DNA from: Herbiconiux gentiana
Lineage (GTDB): Bacteria; Actinomycetota; Actinomycetes; Actinomycetales; Microbacteriaceae
Assembly: GCF_024978135.1 (NCBI RefSeq)
Contig: NZ_JANTEZ010000003.1
Location: 248,001-312,000 of the forward strand
Length of the DNA: 64,000 bases
Direction of reading: 5' to 3'
Numbering within the stretch: position 1 is the first letter of the stretch; each line of letters begins with the position of its first letter. The position numbers were made by a program, and so were the translations under genes. Below are positions 56,613-63,750 of the stretch, piece after piece. The notes beneath the pieces are model-generated. The model worked only from the letters and a program-made list of their open reading frames with translations. It was not told where the DNA came from and did no database searches.

Positions 56613-57131
56613 ATGAGGAAGCGAATAGTGAGCGTGAACTCCGAAACCGTGCATGAGTACCACCAAGAGGAGTTCGAGCTTGGACTTCCGCCAAAGCCTC
56701 AGCGCGTGTTCGTGCGTCGCGGCACCGGGGTTAGCGAAGCGATCATGCTCGTCGCTGAATTCCATCACGCGTTCGATCTACCTGTTTCAAACCGTCCTCA
56801 GCGGGTACTCCCGTTCGGGCTTGCAGACCTCCGCGTCGACCTCCTGGAAGAAGAAGTCGGGGAGCTGCGGGAGGCTGTCGAAGCCAGCAACCTCACGAAG
56901 ATCGCCGACGCGCTTGGCGATATCCTCTACGTGACATACGGCGCGGCCCTCACCTGGGGCGTCGATTTGGATGCGGTCCTTCGCGAGATCCACCGGTCAA
57001 ACATGACGAAACTCGGCTCCGATGGAAAGCCGATTCTTCGGCATGACGGGAAGGTCTTGAAGCCGGACGGCTATACTCCCCCGAATATCGAACGCGCTCT
57101 ACTCGACCAACCACCACTCTTCCTGGACTAA
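56613..57131 (+). CDS. MazG-like (PRA-PH type) nucleoside triphosphate pyrophosphohydrolase
   Basis: About 172 residues. The core from residue 46 (MLVAEFHHAFDLPV) is an all-alpha NTP pyrophosphatase: EEEVGELREAV at 79-89 is the EExxE metal motif and ADALGDILYVTYG at 98-110 the second metal-binding helix. The tail NMTKLGSDGKPILRHDGK is common to phage and bacterial members. The enzyme would cut a (d)NTP to the monophosphate and pyrophosphate. ATG 56613 follows GGAGGG; a 45-residue N-terminal extension is unusual, so ATG 56745 is an alternative. First gene of the four-gene plus-strand run, 29 bases before the next. Confidence 0.78.
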   Translation: MRKRIVSVNSETVHEYHQEEFELGLPPKPQRVFVRRGTGVSEAIMLVAEFHHAFDLPVSNRPQRVLPFGLADLRVDLLEEEVGELREAVEASNLTKIADALGDILYVTYGAALTWGVDLDAVLREIHRSNMTKLGSDGKPILRHDGKVLKPDGYTPPNIERALLDQPPLFLD

Positions 57132-57160
57132 GAGTCTGTTCTTCTCGCTAAGCTCAGGAT

Positions 57161-58543
57161 GTGGAGAAATCTCACGGCGGTGAGTGGCGCAATTCGTCCG
57201 TGATCGCGTTCGCTGGCGACAGCGACCCGCTTGAAGCCGCAAGCGCGGCAGCAAGAGATCTGCTCAGGACAGCACAGACAGCCGACGTGCTGGGGCCTCC
57301 AGTGGACATATTTGGCCTCGCCCGCGCTCTTGCGATCGAATTGAGGCCTAGCGCTGAGGGATGGGACGCTAGCCTTCATTCGCGGTCGGGGCAGTTCGTC
57401 GTCGAGTACGACCCAACGAGACCCAAGGGCAGACTCAGGTTCAGCATCGCGCATGAGATCGCCCATACATGCTTTGCTGACGCTGGCGAGTCGATCCGTC
57501 ACCGTACCGCCCAAGGAGCAGTCCCTGACCCACAGGGCGATAGCTGGGAAGTCGAGCTACTTTGCAACTTGATTGCGGCAGAGATTCTGATGCCTACAGA
57601 GTCGATTCAGGGTCACCTCAACAGCGACTTCGATATCGATTTCCTCATGGAACTTCGGCGTCGCTGGGACGTATCGACCGAAGCGATCTTGCGAAAGTAC
57701 GTCACAGATTCGGGACGTGAAGGCGTCCTAATCGCAACGTCTCGCGTCGATGGTGAAGCGCGCTCGATTTTTCGAGTGGATTATGCACAAAACCCCCCGA
57801 GCATCAGTGGCATGTTGGGGACACTTTTCCACCATGGACAAATTCTCGATCAACCTAATTTGCTCAACACCTGTGTGGCCGTCGGTCAGACGGTCCGAGG
57901 CACGATGATCCAGGGTGGCGTGCGGCTCTCCGTGCAAGCAGTTGGCGTACCGCCCTACCCTGGGTCGACGTTGCCTCGAGTTCTTGCATACATACAAAGT
58001 GAGGAGGAATACGAGTCAGACCGAGGCATCATTCATGTTGTGGGAGATATTCTCGACATCGATCAGGCCTCTGGACCCGCGCTCGTCGCGCACATTGTGT
58101 CCGATGAAGTCCGACAGTGGTCAAATTGGGGTGTCGCAGGTGCGCTACGTCGGGCCTTTCCCGATGCCGCAGGGTCGTTTCGTGCGTGGACCATTTTTAG
58201 TCCAGAGCACCTAAGGCTCGGGCGGGTTCATCTCATCAGCCGATACCGTAACCACCAGCTCATCGAAATCGCCAGCATCGTGGCACAAGCGGGATACGGG
58301 AGTTCATTCGATTCGCGATTGGATCTGGAAGCGATGTCAGTTGGTCTCGATGTCGTCGCCAGTCGCGCAATCGAGCTGGATGCCACGGTGCATGTTCCTC
58401 GGCTGGGTGCTGGCCAGGCCGGAGGTAGGTGGGATCATGTCGAAAGGCTATTGGCCGAACGGCTCGCATCCAAGGGCGTCGAGGTAGTAGTGCACACTTT
58501 GCCGTCTCGCACGCCCGAGCAATGGGGAAATGATCATGCTTGA
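57161..58543 (+). CDS. ImmA/IrrE metallopeptidase fused to a macro domain
   Basis: A 460-residue fusion. Residues 45-150 are an ImmA/IrrE zinc protease with FSIAHEIAHTCF (HExxH at 98-102) and the downstream Glu helix ending AAEILMP. A middle region of about 130 residues is unassigned. Residues 288-448 resemble a macro domain of the TARG1/DarG type: GDILDI at the start, GVAGALRRAFP at 324-334 for the phosphate loop and VPRLGAGQAGGRWDHVERLL (412-431) at the second loop. Such domains bind or remove ADP-ribose. GTG start at 57161 is tentative (GTG 57200 also fits). Overlaps the next gene by eight bases. Confidence 0.8.
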   Translation: MEKSHGGEWRNSSVIAFAGDSDPLEAASAAARDLLRTAQTADVLGPPVDIFGLARALAIELRPSAEGWDASLHSRSGQFVVEYDPTRPKGRLRFSIAHEIAHTCFADAGESIRHRTAQGAVPDPQGDSWEVELLCNLIAAEILMPTESIQGHLNSDFDIDFLMELRRRWDVSTEAILRKYVTDSGREGVLIATSRVDGEARSIFRVDYAQNPPSISGMLGTLFHHGQILDQPNLLNTCVAVGQTVRGTMIQGGVRLSVQAVGVPPYPGSTLPRVLAYIQSEEEYESDRGIIHVVGDILDIDQASGPALVAHIVSDEVRQWSNWGVAGALRRAFPDAAGSFRAWTIFSPEHLRLGRVHLISRYRNHQLIEIASIVAQAGYGSSFDSRLDLEAMSVGLDVVASRAIELDATVHVPRLGAGQAGGRWDHVERLLAERLASKGVEVVVHTLPSRTPEQWGNDHA

Positions 58544-60182
58544 ACGGGCAAGCAGAACACCCAGAATTGTAGTCATCAGCGGTTCGGTCGGCGCTGGAAA
58601 GTCGACGCTAGCGCGCTTGCTAGCGGGCAACTCTGACGCTTTGCTGTTCCGAACGCAGGATCTACTCTTCGAGTACGCCGCTTCTGCGGGCACGGACCTA
58701 GAAGCGGACCGGAAGCAACTGCAGGATTACGGTGAAGCTCTTGACTCGCAGACGAAGGGTCAGTGGGTAGCTGACATGGTTGCCGCCGGCGTCGCCGAGG
58801 CGGCTGAGATGCCCGGTCTCGTGATCGTCGATTCCGCACGCATTCTCGCTCAGGTTGATCGACTCCGAGACGCATTCGCGGAAGTGACACATGTACACCT
58901 CAGCGCGCCACGCGATGTCCTTGCGATGCGCTACGAGGACCGCCGTGGGCGCTCGGGACTAGTTGAGCTGGACGGATTCGATGCCGTGCTCACCAATAAA
59001 ACTGAAGCGAATGTCCCACTTCTAGGTCGCGATGCGGACGTTGCGATTGATACGTTGCGCAGCACGCAGCAGGACGTATTGACGCGCGTTGCGGCTGCGC
59101 TTCGCTTGCGTGCGCCTAGATCGAGCCGGCTAGTGGACGTCATAGTTGGGGGGCAGTATGGAAGTGAGGGAAAGGGAAACATCGCGTTTCATATCGCTTC
59201 GGAATACGGACTACTCGTTCGCGTTGGAGGCCCCAATGCCGGTCACAAGGTTCCAACTGACCCGGTATATACCCATCGCCTACTGCCATCCGGCACACTC
59301 GCAAATCCTGACGCAAAGTTGTTGATCGGACCGGGCGCAACGATAGATGTCGCGCTTCTCCTGCAGGAGATCGCTGATTGCAACGTGGAAGTCGGCAGAC
59401 TATTCATCGATCCGCAGGCAATGGTGATCGAGGACCAGGACAAGTCTTCCGAGCTCGCGATGAAAGCATCGATTGGATCAACGGGAAAAGGCGGCGGCTC
59501 TGCAGCGTCCAGACGAATAATGGGGCGTCTCGGAGATGGATCGTCGGCCGTGCGCTTGGCAAAGGATGTCCCCGAACTACTGCCGTGGCTTCGCCCCGCG
59601 AGCGAAGTTCTGGATGCGGCATATAAGCGAGGGCATCGCGTGTTGCTCGAGGGCACTCAAGGAACCGGTCTAAGTCTTTACCACGGCGAGTATCCCTTCG
59701 TCACAAGCCGTGACACGACGGTTAACGCTTGTCTTGCTGAAGCGGGAATCGGAATCCATCGCGTCAGGAGATCCATCATTGTGGTGCGGACATACCCGAT
59801 CCGCGTTGGCAGCCCCCCTTCAGGCGACTCTGGACATATGTCTCAAGAGCTCACGTGGGACAACATCGCAGAACGGGCGGGATTGAGTGGCGAGCTTCTT
59901 TCGGAGCTAGAACGAGGTTCTGTGTCGCGCACCCAGCGCCGAGTCGCCGAATTTGATTGGGCTCTCCTCGAACGCGCCTCCGAATTAAATGGAGCAACCG
60001 ACGTCGCGCTGACATTTGCGGACTACCTCTCCGAAGGGAACGCGTCAGCTCGACGGTATGACCAGTTAAGCGACGACACGATCAATTTTGTGGAGGAAGT
60101 GGAGAGAGTTGCAGGTGCACCGGTTTCGTTGATTGCGACCGGCTTCAACCGTCGAGGACTGATCGATCGAAGGGAATGGTGA
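58536..60182 (+). CDS. P-loop kinase fused to adenylosuccinate-synthetase (PurZ-like) domain
   Basis: A 548-residue fusion. Residues 10-190 are a P-loop nucleotide-kinase-like domain with Walker A GSVGAGKST at 16-24. Residues 198-548 are homologous to PurA: GGQYGSEGKG at 205-214, where housekeeping PurA has GDEGKG, so the catalytic Asp is Ser210; NAGH with catalytic His237; GSTGKGG; LEGTQGTGL; EYPFVTSRDTT; and SRTQRR. The GTP-specificity motif TKLD is replaced by TFAD. The Asp-to-Ser change is, as I recall, a mark of phage PurZ, which uses dGMP. ATG 58536 has GGGGA at a good distance. Second step of a possible purine-modifying pathway with the MazG-like gene. Confidence 0.8.
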   Translation: MLERASRTPRIVVISGSVGAGKSTLARLLAGNSDALLFRTQDLLFEYAASAGTDLEADRKQLQDYGEALDSQTKGQWVADMVAAGVAEAAEMPGLVIVDSARILAQVDRLRDAFAEVTHVHLSAPRDVLAMRYEDRRGRSGLVELDGFDAVLTNKTEANVPLLGRDADVAIDTLRSTQQDVLTRVAAALRLRAPRSSRLVDVIVGGQYGSEGKGNIAFHIASEYGLLVRVGGPNAGHKVPTDPVYTHRLLPSGTLANPDAKLLIGPGATIDVALLLQEIADCNVEVGRLFIDPQAMVIEDQDKSSELAMKASIGSTGKGGGSAASRRIMGRLGDGSSAVRLAKDVPELLPWLRPASEVLDAAYKRGHRVLLEGTQGTGLSLYHGEYPFVTSRDTTVNACLAEAGIGIHRVRRSIIVVRTYPIRVGSPPSGDSGHMSQELTWDNIAERAGLSGELLSELERGSVSRTQRRVAEFDWALLERASELNGATDVALTFADYLSEGNASARRYDQLSDDTINFVEEVERVAGAPVSLIATGFNRRGLIDRREW

Positions 60183-60183
60183 G

Positions 60184-60858
60184 TTGGACGACACCACACT
60201 ATTTAGCAATTACCCGCGCTTGTTTCATATGGCGTCTGCAGGCAGCTGGGACTCCATCAAAGAATTCGGTCTCCTCCCTACGAGCCAACTGGTTGGGTCA
60301 GCTGGGTTAGACACCGCTGCCCAGACTGCACTGTTGAATGAGCGCCGTCCGAAGACCGTCACGTTCACGCACCCTGAGATTGGCAGCGTGTCCGTAAGAG
60401 ACCAAGGCCCGCTAACACTGTCCCACCTGCGCCGTAGTTTGACTGACATGACAGAGTACGAATGGTTCGACGTACTCAACGGCCGCGTGTTTTTTTGGCT
60501 ACATCCCAACCGGCTAAGCGAACTTCTCCAGGCAAAAAACTATCGCCACCTCGAACAGGACGTAATCACGGTCGACACAGCGAAATTGGTGGCGCGGCAT
60601 CGCGATGCCGTCCGCCTGTCGCCTATAAATTCCGGCGCTACACTTTGGCCTACCTCTGTCGAACGAGGAAGTCACACCTTCAAGTCCATAGACGACTACG
60701 ACTACGCGGAGAGGCGCCGGGGTCGTAGCGTGCAGAAAGCGATAGCGGAGCTGGCCGTAGTCGGAGGAGTTCCGGACGTCGTGGATTTCACGCTTCGAGT
60801 AGACCGCTATCTGGGACCGCAAAGACTGCACACGATCTTTGATATAGCTCATTGTTAG
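60184..60858 (+). CDS. DUF7002 protein, DarT-like ADP-ribosyltransferase fold (predicted)
   Basis: A 224-residue protein. LFHMASAGSWDSIKEFGLL (residues 13-31) resembles the start of DarT and related ADP-ribosyltransferases (His, then a helix and GLL), NGRVFFWLHPNRL the middle strand and AIAELAVVGGVPDVVDF (186-202) the final strand-turn with Glu189 where DarT has its catalytic Glu before a VP. I know the family as DUF7002; ADP-ribosyltransferase activity is my inference. TTG 60184 follows the kinase-PurZ stop by one base, and AAGGGA lies upstream. The macro domain encoded two genes earlier could reverse its action. Confidence 0.68.
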   Translation: MDDTTLFSNYPRLFHMASAGSWDSIKEFGLLPTSQLVGSAGLDTAAQTALLNERRPKTVTFTHPEIGSVSVRDQGPLTLSHLRRSLTDMTEYEWFDVLNGRVFFWLHPNRLSELLQAKNYRHLEQDVITVDTAKLVARHRDAVRLSPINSGATLWPTSVERGSHTFKSIDDYDYAERRRGRSVQKAIAELAVVGGVPDVVDFTLRVDRYLGPQRLHTIFDIAHC

Positions 60859-60859
60859 A

Positions 60860-61819
60860 TCATCCGGGGGCAGACGTTGACTGCAAATGGATGATCTCGA
60901 CGCGGAGTTCACCGAGCTGTTTCTGCACATCGATGAAGTAGACCATCAGACCAACAACCACCGCCAATACGGCCAAAGACGCGCCGATACCTAGGTTTCT
61001 TGCCCAGCTGCGCGCGGCGGAAGCATCCCTCTTAGCCCTCCGCGCATTATTAGCCATCGCGTCCGAGCTGCTCGCCGGTATTGGAAGGTTGCCGACCGCG
61101 TTGTGGACATAGTCGCTTACCGTGCGACCTCCAGTCCGCTCGGCTGGAAAGTTCACGTAAGCACCGTGGCGCACTACTGACGAAGACCGAGTAGCCCAGT
61201 CTTTATAGGGGCTTAGCTTCGTGAACTCGATCCAAATTACGCCTTCGCCGCCCACAATCTCGTAGTCGTTTTCCGTGAGGTTATGGAGCGGCAGAGCGAT
61301 TCGCCCGACAAACCCAGGGTCGATGAGAGGGCCAGTACCGACTAGCAGGCCTTTATATACATGGTCGATCTTCAGGTTATGCCTTAGCGCGATGTAATCA
61401 GGAAGCCTGAAATACGGCTCGACTGTCAAGAACACGATGCTGTTCCGCGGCAGCACAAGTTTTTCACCAACCCGCAGCACACCCTGATGAAGTTTGCCTT
61501 GATTTGTGTAGAAGTAGTCTCCAACTGCCGCGACCTCGTAGCTTGCCGACTTCAGCTTGTCCGGTCGAAAAGGCCAGAGTAATCCGGTAGTGGATACGTA
61601 ATCCGCGATATCGGCACTATTGAGCAGTGCAGATGGGACTTCAGGGAATGGGTCGGAATCCTTCCATCGCTCAAATCGTTCTGCGGCCTCGGTGTCGTCC
61701 GCAGCAACGTCCACCGCCAAATTGCGATCACGGGCTTGATGCCGCTGGGCGATGCGAGCTGCCTGACGAATCGCCTCAGGGCTTGTTTCTTCTCGACGCC
61801 GCTTTAACCGCTCGAACAT
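60860..61819 (-). CDS. Membrane-anchored dCTP-deaminase/dUTPase-fold protein
   Basis: A 319-residue protein. After a charged helical N terminus, residues 85-200 match the dCTP deaminase trimer fold: RPDKLKSASYEVAAVGDY, LVLPRNSIVFLTVEPYFRLP, the LIDPGFVGRIALPLHNL turn and EGVIWIEFTKL. Where deaminases have Glu in the strand after IDPGW (LEF-N), this protein has Pro177 (LPLHN), so deaminase activity is doubtful. A single membrane segment at 276-296 and a short helical tail follow, which is unusual. ATG 61819 has GGGGAG upstream; a TTG at 61831 is less likely. Its stop is one base from the DUF7002 stop on the other strand. Confidence 0.77.
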   Translation of the reverse strand: MFERLKRRREETSPEAIRQAARIAQRHQARDRNLAVDVAADDTEAAERFERWKDSDPFPEVPSALLNSADIADYVSTTGLLWPFRPDKLKSASYEVAAVGDYFYTNQGKLHQGVLRVGEKLVLPRNSIVFLTVEPYFRLPDYIALRHNLKIDHVYKGLLVGTGPLIDPGFVGRIALPLHNLTENDYEIVGGEGVIWIEFTKLSPYKDWATRSSSVVRHGAYVNFPAERTGGRTVSDYVHNAVGNLPIPASSSDAMANNARRAKRDASAARSWARNLGIGASLAVLAVVVGLMVYFIDVQKQLGELRVEIIHLQSTSAPG

Positions 61820-62029
61820 GTCTCTCCCCAATACCCAGTTACTAGATTCGCGAATTACGCCAATTTCCTACAGCCAATCTCCCCTAGCTCCCGCTCGACA
61901 CCTCACGCGTAAGAACGTAGTGAACTACGACCAGTTCACTTAGCCTGCCGACCCGTCGCAAATTCCTCTGCACAGTTCCAGGCTATTGATGCCATTGGTC
62001 TCGTTCCGTTGGGGTATGCCAGACGCCCC

Positions 62030-63643
62030 CTAATATCGTGGCCGTCCCAGCTCCACCTGCACGCGTGCACGCAGCGCGCCAACGTCACCTGCGAAATCGT
62101 CTCCGTACACGAGGCGGTCAAACTTCGAGCCGGCCTTCGCCAGCGGAGTTCCGGGCGCACTGTTCCCGACAAGTTTTGGCCACAGATATTTGCCGAGTGC
62201 AATGACGTCCTCTTCGTCGTACGCACATCCAGTCGAAAGATTCTCGGCATACTTCGGGTGAGCGATGAGGAGTTCACGAAATCCCATCTCGGCCCAGCCC
62301 TCAGGACGTTTCCCCGGGTACGGCTCGAGCACAGTTTCGCCGCCCAGTAGCGCTCTTGCGCGCGTGGGCAGAGTCGTTTCCTCGAGCGGAACTCCATGAA
62401 GCTCGGCCAAGAACCTCGGGTAGAAGATCGGGGAGAATTTCGCGTTGCGAAAACTGTGCGAAATCAGACTCCCGATGTGTTCAATGTTGTGGTCCGTAGC
62501 CCCCGCGATCATGTCGAGGAACAGCTCGGCCCGACTGTAAGCTGTGTATCCCTTCTCTCCCAGCCTCTCAAAGGCACCAACGCCGACCACAACTTGAACA
62601 TCGTCAATGTCCTCGCCTTCCTGCAAGGGGAGCACATGGACTCGCTCACTCGACGTGTCGGAGTAGGCCATCTGGGTCACGCGCTCGCTTAGATTTCGCA
62701 GTAACTTGACGGGGTATTGCTCCGGGAGCTCGGCAAGGACGTCGTAGACACCTCCGAAGTCATCTATCCCGAACTCTTGCACCCCGAAGGTGTAGCCAGG
62801 CACAGTAATGCTTGAACTTGACAAACCTTTGGCTCTTGCGGCGCTGACGCGCCCAACAAAGATGAGGCGCTGATTGAAGGTGTCGAGTTGTTCCGGCGAC
62901 AGACACGAAACTAGTGTCCCAAGCAATTCCAAAATGTGAGGGTCACGGAGGCTGTAACCGACAAAAATCACCGGATGCTCGACAAAAAGCGTCATGATTT
63001 TCGCGATCAAGTATGGATTTTTTTTTCGGTAGGCGACGTAGTCGTCGCCCGTGAACACGAGGGATGTGGGCTTCTCCACTGAGCCGTGAATCTTGTAGAT
63101 CTCGCCGACGTATTGCGGGGATGCGAACAGAACATCCTGCTGCCCTACAAAAACACTAAAGTCCGGAAAGGACTCCTCTAGGACGCGATCGTAGTTAGTG
63201 GTGATGATCGCATGGGCTTTCACTCTTCCCAGTTTTTCGCGTTCCACCGAAACTTCGAGCTCGGGCTCGTCACCAAGTGAAGCAATGTGCCTTGCGATCA
63301 TGAGCTTTAGAGGATCCCCGCCATCGGGTAGGGGCTCAACGTTGTTTTCTCGAAGATCTTTATACTTCTCGGTCGTCCACCACTCCTGGTGGAACTGTTG
63401 CGCGATCAGTGTGGCGATCAACGGCAGACGGTCTTCTTTCGGAGTGTCGGCGCGGAGCTGGCCGGAATAGTAGTCGAACGGGAACTGGGTAAGGCTGGCC
63501 GCGTATTGCACAAGACCCTCCCAGTCCGGAGACCCAAGGTAGCGACGGGAGAGACCCGATCCCACAAACAAAACCGGCAAGGTGACACTTGCCCCCAGCA
63601 GCTCGGCTAACTCGTCGAGACTGTCCATTCCCCCGTCAGTCAT
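62030..63643 (-). CDS. SIR2-family NADase-like defence protein
   Basis: A 537-residue protein. Residues 15-245 are a SIR2 domain: VLFVGSGLSRRYLGSPDWEG (NAD-binding start), AIITTNYDRVLEE, YKIHGSVEKP with catalytic His186 and FVGYSLRDPHI. The C-terminal 290 residues are helical and unassigned, probably a sensor. Proteins of this layout (defence-associated sirtuins) deplete NAD on phage infection. ATG 63643 overlaps the stop of a short upstream ORF (ATGA). Same strand as the dCTP-deaminase-fold gene, 210 bases away. Confidence 0.82.
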   Translation of the reverse strand: MTDGGMDSLDELAELLGASVTLPVLFVGSGLSRRYLGSPDWEGLVQYAASLTQFPFDYYSGQLRADTPKEDRLPLIATLIAQQFHQEWWTTEKYKDLRENNVEPLPDGGDPLKLMIARHIASLGDEPELEVSVEREKLGRVKAHAIITTNYDRVLEESFPDFSVFVGQQDVLFASPQYVGEIYKIHGSVEKPTSLVFTGDDYVAYRKKNPYLIAKIMTLFVEHPVIFVGYSLRDPHILELLGTLVSCLSPEQLDTFNQRLIFVGRVSAARAKGLSSSSITVPGYTFGVQEFGIDDFGGVYDVLAELPEQYPVKLLRNLSERVTQMAYSDTSSERVHVLPLQEGEDIDDVQVVVGVGAFERLGEKGYTAYSRAELFLDMIAGATDHNIEHIGSLISHSFRNAKFSPIFYPRFLAELHGVPLEETTLPTRARALLGGETVLEPYPGKRPEGWAEMGFRELLIAHPKYAENLSTGCAYDEEDVIALGKYLWPKLVGNSAPGTPLAKAGSKFDRLVYGDDFAGDVGALRARVQVELGRPRY

Positions 63644-63750
63644 TTACTTAGTAGATCATGTGCGACGTTTGCGAGGTGGGCGCGACGCGTCGGCCGAGAC
63701 ATGAATGCATCCCAAACTATTTCCGATTCGTCATTCGTCAGGCGGCCCAC
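63640..63750 (-). CDS. Short ORF overlapping the SIR2 start
   Basis: A frame ending in HLANVAHDLLSK whose TGA overlaps the SIR2 ATG. It can start at GTG 63750 (36 codons) or ATG 63702 (20 codons), and is closed by a stop at 63784-63786. Either a leader peptide coupling SIR2 translation or the surviving end of a truncated upstream gene, as the sequence beyond about 63735 changes to high GC. Confidence 0.35.
   Translation of the reverse strand: MGRLTNDESEIVWDAFMSRPTRRAHLANVAHDLLSK

Larger units (their letters stand above)
54141..63735. other. Lower-GC genomic island with defence/conflict genes
   Basis: A block of about 9.6 kb with clearly lower GC and less biased codon third positions than both flanks, bordered on the left by a broken transporter gene. 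It encodes an Mrr-like nuclease, a membrane protein, a MazG-like enzyme, an ImmA/IrrE-macro protein, a kinase-PurA fusion, a DUF7002 protein, a dCTP-deaminase-fold membrane protein and a SIR2 protein. No integrase or att repeat was found, and the right edge is estimated from composition. Confidence 0.7.

Noticed and set aside
58536-60182. Housekeeping adenylosuccinate synthetase (purA)
   Set aside because: The catalytic Asp is Ser, the guanine-specificity motif is altered, there is an N-terminal kinase domain, and the gene lies in a low-GC island.
60860-61819. Housekeeping dCTP deaminase (dcd)
   Set aside because: It has a membrane segment, is much longer than the usual 190 residues and lacks the catalytic Glu at the expected place.
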